29,270 bases of DNA from Saksenaea vasiformis B4078 (GCA_000697055.1 JNDT01001883.1:1-29270), one strand, 5' to 3'; shown: positions 10,045 through 20,376, counted from the stretch's first letter. Notes: generated by a model from the letters alone, not told the origin. Program-made: numbers and translations.

Positions 10045-11005
10045 ATGATAGTGGGTAACAATGTGATACATTTTATCCAAGGGAACTCATGCTCAACGCT
10101 GTGGGAAGAGCTAGGTTGATACATTGCATACCATTGAAAATACATCTTTTTTTTTGAGCAGCTTACAAAGTAGAAAAACTGATCTCTGTGTGTTTGGTGG
10201 CATGTAGTAGCCGGCTTTGTGTTCAAACATGATATACCCACATGCAAATCATTGGCAGCTGCATGTACCGACAGGCTGTGTAATTCAATTTGTTTTTTTT
10301 TTCTTTTTTCACAAGCTAGATGTATGCATCGTTCAAACTGATAAATATCTGTGAACAATCTCTTTGATTTTGGAATTGCTATGCGCACAAAAGTTCGAGT
10401 CATTTTAGTAACTTGCTTATCTCGGCCACAGCGTCAACCAATCATCGTTTTAAATCTTGCTGTCAACTATTAGTTCGCGAGGTTATTTGTCTTGTAGTAT
10501 TGTCATGCGAAATTGTTCGTTTGTACACTCTATGAGTTCTTCGACTTTTGTAGCTATTAGAAAGCAAATATACAGAGTCCCTTTATTCAAACAAGATGAT
10601 CAATATTTATCTCCATTATGGCACACTCACTGTACACAGTTTCAAATGAATAGATAGAGTCGACCACGATAACTTCCTTACTATTCGAATACGGTTGAAT
10701 ATGGAATCGTTCATCCCCCCCATCGGCGGAATAACTCTTTGTAGGTAAGTAAAATGACATCCAAGCTTTGTTTCCATTTACTAACCATGAATGTGTTTTT
10801 ATGCTATCCTAATAAATTTTGTGTCTATCAAGGGATTAAGCTGGAATACGGCTATGAGCAAGGTGTAGAGGGCAAGGTGCAGGAAACAACCGTCGATGGC
10901 AGAGGCGAACGACTTGGTTCCTGTGGATTGGCACCGTAGCATATGATTTCCTCACTCATTCACTTTGTATAACCTCTTCCATTGTCCGTATCTGCTTTGG
11001 GTCCT
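10045..11005. other. Region between Rieske and Fanzor genes, no supported gene
   Basis: The two flanking genes converge on this stretch. A short open frame near 10835-10939 (+), beginning after a TATCAAG acceptor-like sequence, is coding-like but cannot be tied to other exons. A poly-T run near 10291-10310 is the last long homopolymer before the mobile region. The edge of the mobile element on this side may lie here; no terminal repeat could be identified by eye. Confidence 0.5.
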
Positions 11006-11206
11006 ACCTACTCATCCTGAGGCTAGAGTAGGTCTCCGGCAAAATGCATTGGGCTCACAGACGGTGTCTGGATAGCCTTAATTTCTCATTAACACGTCGT
11101 TCCAAAGCATGACTCGTAAGACCTAACTCAAATACTTGTCAAACGAGTGACCAGATAGCAGTGCCTCACTGCTGAGCTGTCCGAGACAGCGCTTCGGGAC
11201 GAGACG
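11006..11206 (-). ncRNA. Candidate omega (guide) RNA region 3' of the Fanzor gene
   Basis: Read on the minus strand, the first 200 bases after the Fanzor stop hold a cluster of compact stems: GCTGTC/GACAGC with a 3-nt loop (11176-11190), AGCAGTG/CACTGCT with a 3-nt loop (11157-11173), a nested stem GGCT..CAGAC/GTCTG..AGCC (11052-11077), and ACCTACTC/GAGTAGGT with a 12-nt loop (11006-11033). A looser pair ACTCGT/ACGAGT lies between (11112-11148). In characterised Fanzor and TnpB systems the scaffold RNA comes from the 3' end of the nuclease gene and the adjacent element end. The position fits; the function is inferred, and the 3' end of the scaffold and the guide are not determined. Confidence 0.35.
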
Positions 11207-14200
11207 TTAACTGGATCCGGATTCAATGTAACGGACAAGTATCTCACGCATGTTATGGCCGGCATTAACGTCTCTGTTCCAAAACTAATGTAATGTTAGA
11301 GACTTAGCATATCCTACTAATCGTATTACTTACAAAGGTGTCATCTCTCCTTGTCTATCATATACGCACTGGGGACACAGCCGAATGGGATAGACGATAT
11401 TCCGAAAGTCGGTTGGAGCTATTAAGGCGGTTAGCCAGAGACAGTGTACCAAGACTGTACCTAGCTGACACCTGTCAGGGCATTCGCATGTAGCGTGCAA
11501 TAGTTCATCGTTTTCGTCGAGACAGTATTGCCGCTTTCGCTTGTTCGGGCGCTTGCTTAGGTACTTTTTTCTAATGAACGATATCTAATGTTTAGACTTT
11601 CGTTGTGTTTGGTCGCATATTATACATACTTGTGATTGCAAATGCGTAGGTTAGGATCACGCAGCTGGATAGTATCGTTATGACAGACGCTACAGACCCT
11701 GCTGGTATTATACTCATCTACACATATCACCGGGCATCGCCGAGCCAAGGCTTTGCGAAACGTCTACATAGAATAGCGATTAAAAATTCAATATCAACGT
11801 GAATCAAATGCTTGCCTTGACTGGCAGAGGACCATACGTCGTATACATGCCGGTATGTAGGTCCGCGTCACCGTAAGCGATTAGAACCCGGCGCTGGTCC
11901 CGCTGGCCGCCTCCCTGATTTCGCCGGTGCTGCTGGCGTCTTCGTTTCCGGTGCCTCTTGTTCTCTTTGTGTACATGTTGGATAGGTGGCTATTCGCATA
12001 ACGATTAATGCACTCGTATGATGCGTTGATGGGCTTACCAAACTTGTATTAGGATAGAAGCCTGCAGCTTGATCCGCAATAACGTCCATTGTCATTTTTC
12101 TCGCAGATTCCAGGAGCCCACGTCTTTCTCTAGGACGATAATGACGATTGTATTCCTCAGTCCTAGCAAAATCCTTTTAGAACGGACACATACGAGCGAT
12201 ATATATTCAGAAAGTACCTATTTTTCTCCGCAAATTGCGTCGAAAGATAGCTTTGAAACCCTAAAAGCGAAGCCTGCGTGCTTGGGTGCTCCGCCAGACG
12301 ATCATACACCTGCTGCATATTCGCAGCTAAGCGGAAGAACCGCTCCATTTGGAGACTCCAGGTGAATTTGGAGCTGTTCCTGGAAATTGATATGGTTATC
12401 ACACCATGACGAACGTCATCTTGCTATATTACTGGTAATAATCATTCGTGACCGTAAACGTATGGTGCTGCCTTGTTCGCCGATCACGTAAGTTATCCGC
12501 TGTGTCAACAGTAGTTACCAGGGATCGGATGCCTATATGGTATATAGCTATCACTGAATTTTTTCAAGAGCGGGTGACATACCTGGGTCAATCCCCACTA
12601 TGCGGGTCAATCCGGGGTCTAGGTCCTGTGCTGCAGTGAAACCTGTGGGCTCCTTGTTTAAGTGGTATAAACCACGTTGGACAACAGACATGTCTCTATT
12701 TCGGGGCAAGAATTGGAAGTCTCTTCTGGATGAAGGGTAGGAAGCTGAGACGCAGGTATCCCCATTAGTTGCTTCATAAAGTGGCAAACATTAACTATAC
12801 CTCGATTGGGCCTGCGAGACTTGAACCTGACGGCCGCCATCACACCGTCTGTTTCGAAACCGTAGTCAAATTCGAATTGTGGAAGCTGTTCATTGTTTTC
12901 TCCTAAGCAAAGAATGATGAGATCAGCATTTACATGTGATCGATTATAAGCAAACCTTGCGAACGCCAATGCCTAGGCATGACGCGGTCTATACAAAAAA
13001 TCTCTTCCCAAAGCTGCTCACGGTAAACTGCGCTCCGATGCGCACTGGCGAAAACACGGGGATTGTGTAAGGGAGGCTTTTGGGAAGGCTAGTTAATTTC
13101 CATTTACTTTTTTGTAGATCACTTACGAACAGATGGTCCGGGAGGTCCACAGCAACACCTTGCAAAATCCAGTATAGGATCGGGTGGGAAACCGGCACAT
13201 ATCCTATAGCGTGCACGTTAGACCATAATGCCTAAGTAGAGGCTTTCGCTCATTCAACCATACCTATTTGATTTTTTGCTAACGGTAGTAGTGACCAGCC
13301 TTCCCCATCGTACTCGTTCGATTGTTTAAGCAGATGGAAAGAAAACTGTAGCATGGAGGGAAGTAAACTTTCCTTCTGCTCATCGCTTAAATCGCCTGAA
13401 ATGTCCGTGTTTCCGAAGGTTTCCGTGTAAGTCCACAGAAACTCGCTATAAGACATGGAGCAGTTAGTGATACACAATCACGAAATGGTTAACAATCATA
13501 CAAAACCTACGTATAGAATGCTTCGAACTCTGCAACCGCATCAGTACCAAACGCTGGCCATGCGTTATGGTCGAAATTGTTCTGTGCCAAGACTGCGTTC
13601 GTGCAGCGAGTTGCTAGAATTACAAATATCACATTAGCTACTGTAGAGGAAATGAATAAGATATAATACCTAGGCCATTCACATTGTGGTATTGGGTTTG
13701 AGGATACCGTTCGAAAAGGCGAAGAAAAAATGCATTAAATGTTCTTCTCATGTAGACTGGGAGATTTGTCGTGACATGTTCAAAGGTGTCTACGAAGGCG
13801 AAAAAACGTAAATATACAACTGCCTTTTTGCCTCTTTGATATTAAGCGCTCACTGGCAGTTATTTTCCCTGCAAACGAAGGAGCCAGGTCTCTTAAGACG
13901 TGCGTCAGTGTCGGGAGAGAATAGTTTTCTAATAATACATGAATATCCTTAAAATGCGTAAGTCCTTTTATGTACCTTCTGATGTTTGTGGATCGAATCT
14001 GCACAAATTAAACACGGTCTCAAAAGTTTCTCTCAGGTCAACGCACCATCGATAGGCGGACTACAAAGTATATAGAAGACAAAGAATTTCAGCCTGCTGA
14101 TTGATCAATTATAGTAACATCATACAAAAGCTACTCTGACATTGGTGCCGGGATCTCGCTGCAATACCATCCTGAAAGCAGCAGTGAAGAAATATTCCTT

Positions 14201-14520
14201 GGAAATCGGAGGGAAAAGTTCTATCTGGCCCTCGAGCCAACGGCGAATGTGTAGGTTAACGAGAAACATTGCACACTGGCAAGCAGCGGCATATTCTTCC
14301 GCAAGTGCACGAAAAGCGACCTACATCAATGAATTTAGCTTTTGTCCAGAGAAAAGCAAGATAGACATGCCCTCAAATGCTTATAGTCCTCTTGCAGGAA
14401 ATTGGACAGCTTTAGTTTACGCACAAACGAACAATCACGACCAGGCAGGTCGGATAGAGGGCTATGCTGAGATCCATATCGTCTCCGACGGCGAGGTGGT
14501 TCCTGAACCTCCTCCTCCAT
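11207..14520 (-). CDS. Fanzor: eukaryotic TnpB-like RNA-guided RuvC endonuclease (18 exons)
   Basis: Exons: 14520-14371, 14320-14126, 13998-13854, 13789-13670, 13613-13511, 13445-13264, 13203-13127, 13088-12956, 12902-12801, 12744-12583, 12532-12433, 12379-12218, 12162-12039, 11989-11816, 11763-11630, 11570-11461, 11418-11366, 11284-11207. All phases agree; the product is about 767 residues. A helical N-terminal half leads to the wedge-type motif FETDGVMAAVRFKSRRP (residue 384 on). RuvC-I is IVGIDPG (Asp455), RuvC-II VICVDEYNTSRVCSVCH (Glu660), RuvC-III FWNRDVNAGHNM (Asp747). A zinc finger is formed by CSVC (667-670) and CPQC (739-742). A basic Arg/Lys linker precedes VLIAYGDADLHTG. Introns are 38-127 nt; those at 14370-14321 and 11815-11764 start with GC. 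Least certain are intron 2 and the 38-nt intron 7. Length and architecture suggest Fanzor1, but the subtype was not tested. It probably acts in the nucleus on DNA with a guide RNA. Confidence 0.9.
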
Positions 14521-15183
14521 GATAAAGGCAAAAACGACAAAGTAAGAGAATGAGGACTGAAATGTGGTGGTCGTCCCTATCTTATAGTTCACAATACAAA
14601 GAAATCACTGTTGTTGATCTATCACCAGATCTCTTTAGAACCATACCCAATCCGACCGGCATCTTTTGGAGCCATAGCTTGTGCAACAGCAAAACCCCTA
14701 AACCTTATTGATCTCCAAGCCCAAAATTTGATATGGCTCCTAAGAAAAGGATCTATCACACCGTAGATGTTCAATTTATCGCACCATAGATCAGACATGT
14801 TTAGGTCACGTTTTATTCAAGTCAGACATCAGCACGTCTCTTCATCTGCAGACCAACCTTCACATGAGATTAGTACCAGAGAAAACGGGTAGAACTGCTT
14901 TGAGACGGTTTACACAGATTTATTCAGAATCTCTATGTTGTCTTTTCCAACTGTATCTAAGTATTATATCTATACTAACTGAAGCTAGACAGGCACTATT
15001 TTTCTTCTCGATAATAGATCATGATGATTTGACTGGCAGTTTCCTTTCTAGGCATAAACCCGGATTTATGCACATTCGTTCTTCATTGTCCAAGACCACC
15101 AGAAACATGAGTGATGAGAAATTTGGAGACATACTTTGGGATCTACGGATTACGTTTAGTCAAACAAAGTAGAGATAACTTAC
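14521..15183. other. Spacer between Fanzor and the transposon relic, possibly more relic exons
   Basis: This holds the presumed Fanzor promoter and perhaps decayed 3' exons of the upstream relic. On the minus strand near 15120-15030 a frame reading FSSLMFLVVLDNEERM resembles the strand-turn region that follows the first catalytic Asp in DDE-like fungal transposon proteins, but it does not join the preceding exon in frame. A 9-bp inverted repeat, GGAGCCATA (14668-14676) and TATGGCTCC (14732-14740), lies about 150 bases upstream of the Fanzor start. Confidence 0.45.
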
Positions 15184-16330
15184 TATCTTACGCACTCTAT
15201 GACTATAATCAGTGTTGAGAATTGTCACTGGCATTGTACTCGTATGCGGATAATGGTCCGTCGAACGCAATTCCACGCAATTATTGTACATATTCGTTAA
15301 ATACTTCGCACTTGGAAATGTGCCGTCGTAACCGTTTCTATCTCCAAACGAGGAAAACACTGGATTTGCTATCCTCATTATATTAGAAACTCCATCAAGA
15401 CTCCCCGCTGTTCTTCTGTCACAATTCGTTTGGAATTACGTGGGAAACGACGTTAGCTAAGCCATAACAAGGAAAATGTCGTGTCGAGTAGTACAAGGTC
15501 CAAATAAAGAGATGCGTACTGCACGACATACTCATTAGAAAACCAGCCAACAAATATCAGCAAGATATATCGTAACAGGTGATGATGCTCACCGATGGTT
15601 CGAGAAAATGGACCAGGTCCTATTCCGGAATGGAAGCAGCTACGCATCATATTCATCAACTCTCGAGATACTGCTCCGCGGTGAGAAAGTATCGCGGTAG
15701 ATTTTTGATAATTTCATTGTCATGTCCCAAGTATGATCGACTGCACCGTTTGCATTGATATCTATACGACATGATATAGAAATTGTCGTGCACATCCAAA
15801 ACTTTCTTGCAATTGGTCTGTCTGCCCAGCCACGTACGCGAAAACCTCCAGAGCATTGAGGGCACTTGAAATCCTTGATGAGCAGATGGACTAGCCACGC
15901 AAACACGCGAGGATAGTAAAGCGGTGAAGGGTCCAATCTTGTTTGGCCACGGAGAGCAAAATACGGACTAGGTAGTGTCACCCAATAACTCTGATTCTGA
16001 TAGCATTTGGGAATATTTTTAGGTGATTGTTCCATTTCCTGCTTTAGTCTATCTCGCAAGGTAGCCAGGTACTGAACGTGTAGCGATCCATCTGACGCCT
16101 CGTCATTACTGTTATCTTCGCTTGGAGGAAGTCCCTCTGGATTTGATTGCGTTTCTTCCATGGAAGCCAATTCCATTCTATTGACTTCGTCAGACGAGCC
16201 GGCTGTTAACCGTTAGCATTAATGTATATTTCACGAGAGTTCAACAGCAATACGTACACATAGTGAGACCAGATGTTGAAGCCGAAGGTGTTGGATCTTG
16301 CTGAGATGACTGGCTTTGATTGCAATCCAT
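15184..16330 (-). pseudogene. Frameshifted fungal transposon protein relic (DUF6729-like, DDE-type)
   Basis: An ATG at 16330 starts exon 1 (16330-16258), which splices in phase to 16202. The next exon encodes SYWVTLPSPYFALRG, then DFKCPQCSGGF and GWADRPIARK. The conserved continuation VLDVHDNFYIMSYRYQCKRC is in another frame, so a base appears lost near 15801. A second shift near 15685 is needed to reach HRGAVSRELMNMMRSCFHSG. Further on, FSSFGDRNGYDGTFPSAKYL and TILNTDYSHRVRKI (ending at 15184, GTAAGT donor) match the GY.G..PS..YL and DHSFK-like blocks I associate with fungal DUF6729 transposon proteins; the Asp may be the first of a DDE triad. The family name is from memory and needs checking. 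The gene is read in the same direction as Fanzor and is probably dead, unless the shifts are assembly errors. Confidence 0.65.
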
Positions 16331-16375
16331 TATAATTATAAAAAAATTTACAGATTAGAGTCAAAAGGTGGACGC

Positions 16376-16384
16376 TATATATAA
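16376..16384 (-). promoter_or_regulatory. TATA-like box upstream of the transposon relic
   Basis: On the minus strand TTATATATA lies 46 bases before the ATG at 16330, a plausible TATA-box position for a short leader. It supports the choice of this start codon. Confidence 0.45.
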
Positions 16385-16739
16385 GCTATTTCTATGAGGA
16401 ACCAAAAGCATTTGCTTGTCCGTTTTGTTGCTTTATATGGTAGGGATGCACTTTGTTTTATCATATTTTATTCGCCAGCGCGGAAGGTCCGCACTTTGTT
16501 CTAGAGCTGTCATTCGTTCAAATTGGTCCAGGCATATACTGCCAGCCGAGCCAAGTGTACCTTCGGAGTTGTAAAACGTCTCCGGTGAATTTCCAGACAC
16601 ATTCACATCGGAAATCTCAACTCTCACGAAACAACAACAAAAAGCGTCACTGCGGCTCGCTAAGGGGAGTGCAATTTGACCCACCACTGAAAGAGGTCTT
16701 CTTTTTTTCTATTTTTTTTCTGCAGTTATTTTTTTGACC

Positions 16740-17198
16740 ATGGAAGGTGAAAAAGTTGAAAAGAAGGAAAACATTACCGGAACCGAGCACATCAACCTAA
16801 AAGTGGTTGGCAGTGTAAGATTTCTGGGTCAATCTGTTACAGCAGCTTCACTCACCGCCATTGTCAGGACAACAATGAGGTGTTTTTCAAGATCAAGCGA
16901 TCCACACAACTCAAGAAATTGATGGATGCTTACTGCGATCGTCAAGGCAAGAGCCCAACCGCCGTACGATTTTTGTACGATGGCCACCGTGTCATGCCCC
17001 ATAACACTCCTCAAGAGGTAAGTCAGCGCGCGCCCAAAGAAAAAATAAATAAAATAAAACAAACCCCAGTGCGCGTAGCATGAGTCGTTTGGTACACATG
17101 ATTAATGTCTGTTTTTTTCTCTTATGTAGTTGGATATGGAAGATGGTGATAGTATCGATGTCATGGTGGAACAAATTGGTGGCACCTCAAGTTGCTAA
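16740..17198 (+). CDS. SMT3: SUMO (small ubiquitin-like modifier, Smt3/Pmt3)
   Basis: SUMO is attached to lysines of nuclear and other proteins through the E1 Aos1-Uba2 and E2 Ubc9. Exons 16740-16814, 16868-17017 and 17130-17198 join in frame to 97 residues, the usual size. The short acidic-basic N-terminal tail is followed by HINLKVVG, then [34 protein letters not shown] and [18 protein letters not shown], all typical of the beta-grasp fold. The processing site is Gly-Gly at residues 92-93, followed by a four-residue tail TSSC that Ulp-type proteases must remove. The first intron (16815-16867) joins GS to DNNEVFF, where most SUMO proteins have GQ. A pyrimidine-rich tract with a TGCAG precedes the start. 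Identity is certain. Confidence 0.97.
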
Positions 17199-20100
17199 GA
17201 AGTCAGAAAAAGGATAGAGTAAAAAAGAAAAAAAAAGATGTCTGTTAATGCATGAAGAGAGAGAACGGTTATCACATAAAACCTTTACGTCTTCTTTATA
17301 TACATACGCTGTTGCCTATCAGAGAAAAAAAAAAAAGGTTGTGTATGTTACGGGAAGTAAGCGATAAAGGCCAGAAAAAGTGTTATTTCCCGCTTCAAAG
17401 CACGTGGGTTGATAAGCTAGTCTTAAGGCGCAGTACGTGATGATCGATTTTTTCTTCTTGTTTTCTTATTCTTTTGGAGGTTCTTTGTTATGCTCCTCCT
17501 CAACTTGGTGTTAGTCTTATGACCACAATCACGACGCCTTACAAGGAAAGACAGGCATCCAGGCAGATAATACATGATTACACAAGAAATGTACACTACC
17601 AGAGTACCATCTGCTAGGACTGAATCTCTAATGTGTGGCATAAAACGAACTATCTTCTGAACGGAAAGTTAGATAGTGGAAATAGATTAAATTGACTTGC
17701 ACCCAATCAAGAAGACTACATAGAGAAAGGAAAAGGTGAAGAAAGAGAATAAGCTGCAACGTCGCAGCCACATGTACTAGTGAATGTACCCTGCTTGCAC
17801 TAAGGCGGGAACCTACGATAATGAAAGGTAATTCACATCTCAGACGTCGATCCCATTCGGTGCCCGTTACGCCTACAATCGAAAGAACGGGGTATCCTTG
17901 CTACCGGCAGGAGATATAACATTTTGGCAACGTTCTTGCCTTCCCAAGCTGAGAACTCTGCAATAATCTTCCGTGTATGTAGATTCAGTCCCGTCTTTAG
18001 AATGCTTTCTGTGCAATACTTGTATGTTACCTGTTCTCAAAGAGAAATTAGCAAGGATACTGAAATGCTAGACAAAAATAGACCACAGAGACTTAAAACA
18101 GTACGTGTGTTTGTCTTTTCCTGTCACTGGCCATTTGCAATAATTGCAACCACCTTCGTCATCACCACTACAAGACTGGCTTGTCTTATATCCTGTAGAG
18201 TTATGTCCAAGTTAAGTCGGAGGGGAGATTGTTTTACTCATACAAGCGGGAGTTATTCGACTTTGCCACCATATGAAACTGTATACTCATCATGTGAAAC
18301 AGCAATTTTTTCGCTGTAAAATGCATGATAGTCATGTATTCTAGGCGTAAATCTGGTTTCGTATCAACATATAAGGCGTGTCAGGGCGTAAACGAGACAC
18401 ACCCTATTCCCGCTAAATATGGCGGTTGTACCCAGACTACAGAAGCAAACATTGGATATGTTTGGCGCAAAAATTGCATGTCGTTGAAAACGATCAACAA
18501 ATGGGAAACTAACTAGTGGTACTCCAGTACCAGAATCTAAGTAGTTGCCGAGATGAATGTTTTGGTTATTCCAAAAATGGATGCAGTGTAGCATAGGAAT
18601 GATCGTATCTTATAGTGATGTTGATCTCTAGCTTATTCACGTCGTGAATAGAATAGGTTAAGCTTTTTTACTCATAACGACATTTACTTGCCTCGTTTGA
18701 CTAATATGTCTCGAAGACAAAGCCAAACGCAGCAAGTAACGGCTACGTATATTCATCATCAAAGGATAGCACAGGATATAATCAAAAGCGCTAGAAATAC
18801 AAAAAAAACGGGGTGACGCTACACCATGGGACAGATGGATGCACTTGCACTTCAGCATTTCCTAGATTTGAGGTCTACGAGGTCATGCGTGGAAGCTATG
18901 CTATTTACAGTATCCAGCATATTGGCGAAGCACATGCTAGAACGGCGAAGGAGGCGACAGCAGAATGCGTCAAGTCTCAGCTCTAAAGAGACGCGACAAT
19001 AGGATGGTTGCAAGTTGGAACCTGGAATAAAGCTAATTTAGAAGGTGTTGCACAGACTATAAAAGTACAGTACAAATAGGAGAAAGCCTGCTCGCGGAAA
19101 AGCCCGTTTCGAAGCATGCAAACTGCTGCAAGTTATCCGAAGACACTTCCGGGCCAAACGGGATCACGATCAGTGCTCCATCCTGTTTCACTTTATTGAG
19201 GATCTAGAAGAGAGAGAGGTCCAGCCACTCTACAGAATGGGGGGATATCACCAAGGCGCAAGATGCAAAACGCCAGGTAATACGGTATTGATCAGCATAA
19301 CCGACTACTTACTGGCTGTATCACCAGGTGACGTCCACTGTAAGAGAGGGGCCTGAGTCTATCTGTGGAGTCGGCCCGGGTATCCAAACCGAGGATATGG
19401 TAGAACGTGTCCGCTCGATGTCCCGTGGAAAGATTACCGGATCAGCATGTTACGTGGGAACTGCACACGTTGACCGTCTACTACTTTATCTACTTGAACC
19501 AAGTGCTGCCACCAAAATGAACGACTCAAATGGGCAAGAAAAGGAAGGCGCAGCTCCAGAGAAAAAGAAAAAAAAAGGAGGATCGAGTGGTAGCTCCACC
19601 GTGCGGTCCACCTTTATGGTTGTTTATTTAATCATCAAAAGGTCATGTTCGGGGAGGAGCAAGGCAGAAATGGCGTCGCCTCCTGTGTCCATCCTCATTG
19701 TCCTAGTTTAGCCCACTGGTCGCAGCACAATAAGTCAGGATACCAATGCAGCAAGAGAGAGTGTACGTCGCATTGAAAGGGTCCGCCAGGGTGGCCTCTG
19801 CACTCGCGCCGTTTCAACCCCAACACATGGATACATACAGATTGGCCAGCCAGATGCCTTTCGGTATATAGAAGGCCCACAAGGGCAAATTCCCTGGTAA
19901 GTCAGGTGTTAAGAGATCTGATATGTCGGACTCCCTTTTCCAGACACCCCATAGATATAGCAAAAATCATGCAAAAAAAAAAGAGAGAGAGAGAAAGTGA
20001 TGTTCACAGAGCTCATGCAAAGAGATAACATTTTCAGCTGCAGTACAAACAAACTTTATAGTAATTCACTTGTATATATGAATTGAAGAAGCCCGTAAGA

Positions 20101-20376
20101 GCTTCATTTTAAACAGCGCATGTGTGTACAACATGACTCTTTTTTTTTTCTCTCTTTCTTTTTTCACTCCCGTTGCTTCACTCACACGACTCCTTTGTCG
20201 CCTTTTTCTTTTTTCTTCTTTTTTCTTTCTTTATATCTGCTTCTTCTTTGCTCTTTATTTTTTGTGTTTCGTTTGTTTCTCTATGTGTATGTGAATTACT
20301 TTCTCTATTCACTTGAAAGATTCCTAGTCATTTTCTTTGCTGAAACCCCAAAGGTACCATAGCCAGCTGATACAAT
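17199..20376. other. 3.2-kb region with no resolved gene
   Basis: Between SUMO and the Ssk1-like gene I find no recognisable protein family. Frames of 60-130 codons at 17924-18319 (+), 18364-18594 (-) and 18658-18858 (-) lack conserved motifs. The region from about 19060 to 19715 (+) is more coding-like and listed separately. Its texture (few homopolymers, even base use) resembles the Fanzor block rather than the host intergenic regions, so it may hold more decayed mobile DNA. The last 250 bases (20130-20330) are a pyrimidine-rich leader of the Ssk1-like gene. Confidence 0.5.
19063..19711 (+). other. Coding-like stretch, two overlapping open frames, function unknown
   Basis: A 97-codon frame with no ATG start is open from 19063 to a stop at 19354-19356; it includes RGKARFEACKLLQVIRRHF and HFIEDLEEREVQPLYRMGG. 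A second frame, 19328-19711, includes VERVRSMSRGKITGSACYVG and a Lys-run. A third frame near 19630-19768 ends with four cysteines in CVHPHC and CSKREC, a zinc-finger-like spacing. Splice-like sites occur (donor at 19277, acceptor at 19327), but I could not join the frames in phase. It could be exons of one intron-rich gene or a decayed element. I do not recognise it. Confidence 0.3.

Noticed and set aside
11868..12095. Pro/Ala-rich 75-codon frame on the minus strand (TKTPAAPAKSGRRPAG...)
   Set aside because: It is the wrong-frame shadow of Fanzor exon 14; the correct frame is the basic HRKRRRQQHRRNQ linker leading to VLIAYGDAD.
12163..12402. Apparent frameshift and stop inside the Fanzor reading frame (frame ends ...VSVLKGFC)
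   Set aside because: A normal GT-AG intron (12217-12163) removes it and joins AEKN to RTEEYNRHYRPRE in phase. The gene is not broken here.
14142..14522. 126-codon plus-strand frame ending in a proline run
   Set aside because: It is antisense to Fanzor exons 1 and 2; the Pro run is the complement of the Glu-rich start MEEEVQEPP.
15801..15810. Programmed -1 ribosomal frameshift as the explanation for the frame change in the transposon relic
   Set aside because: The bases at the shift do not form an X XXY YYZ slippery heptamer, and a second independent shift follows about 115 bases later; decay or assembly error is simpler.
16433..16687. 84-codon minus-strand frame with a Cys-Cys-Cys cluster
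   Set aside because: It lies in the SUMO upstream region, has no conserved pattern, and its Cys cluster is the complement of an ACAACAAC-like run.
17924..18319. 131-codon plus-strand frame
   Set aside because: It starts without ATG, is Cys/Thr-rich without any recognisable motif and has no supporting splice or promoter signal; too weak to call a gene.
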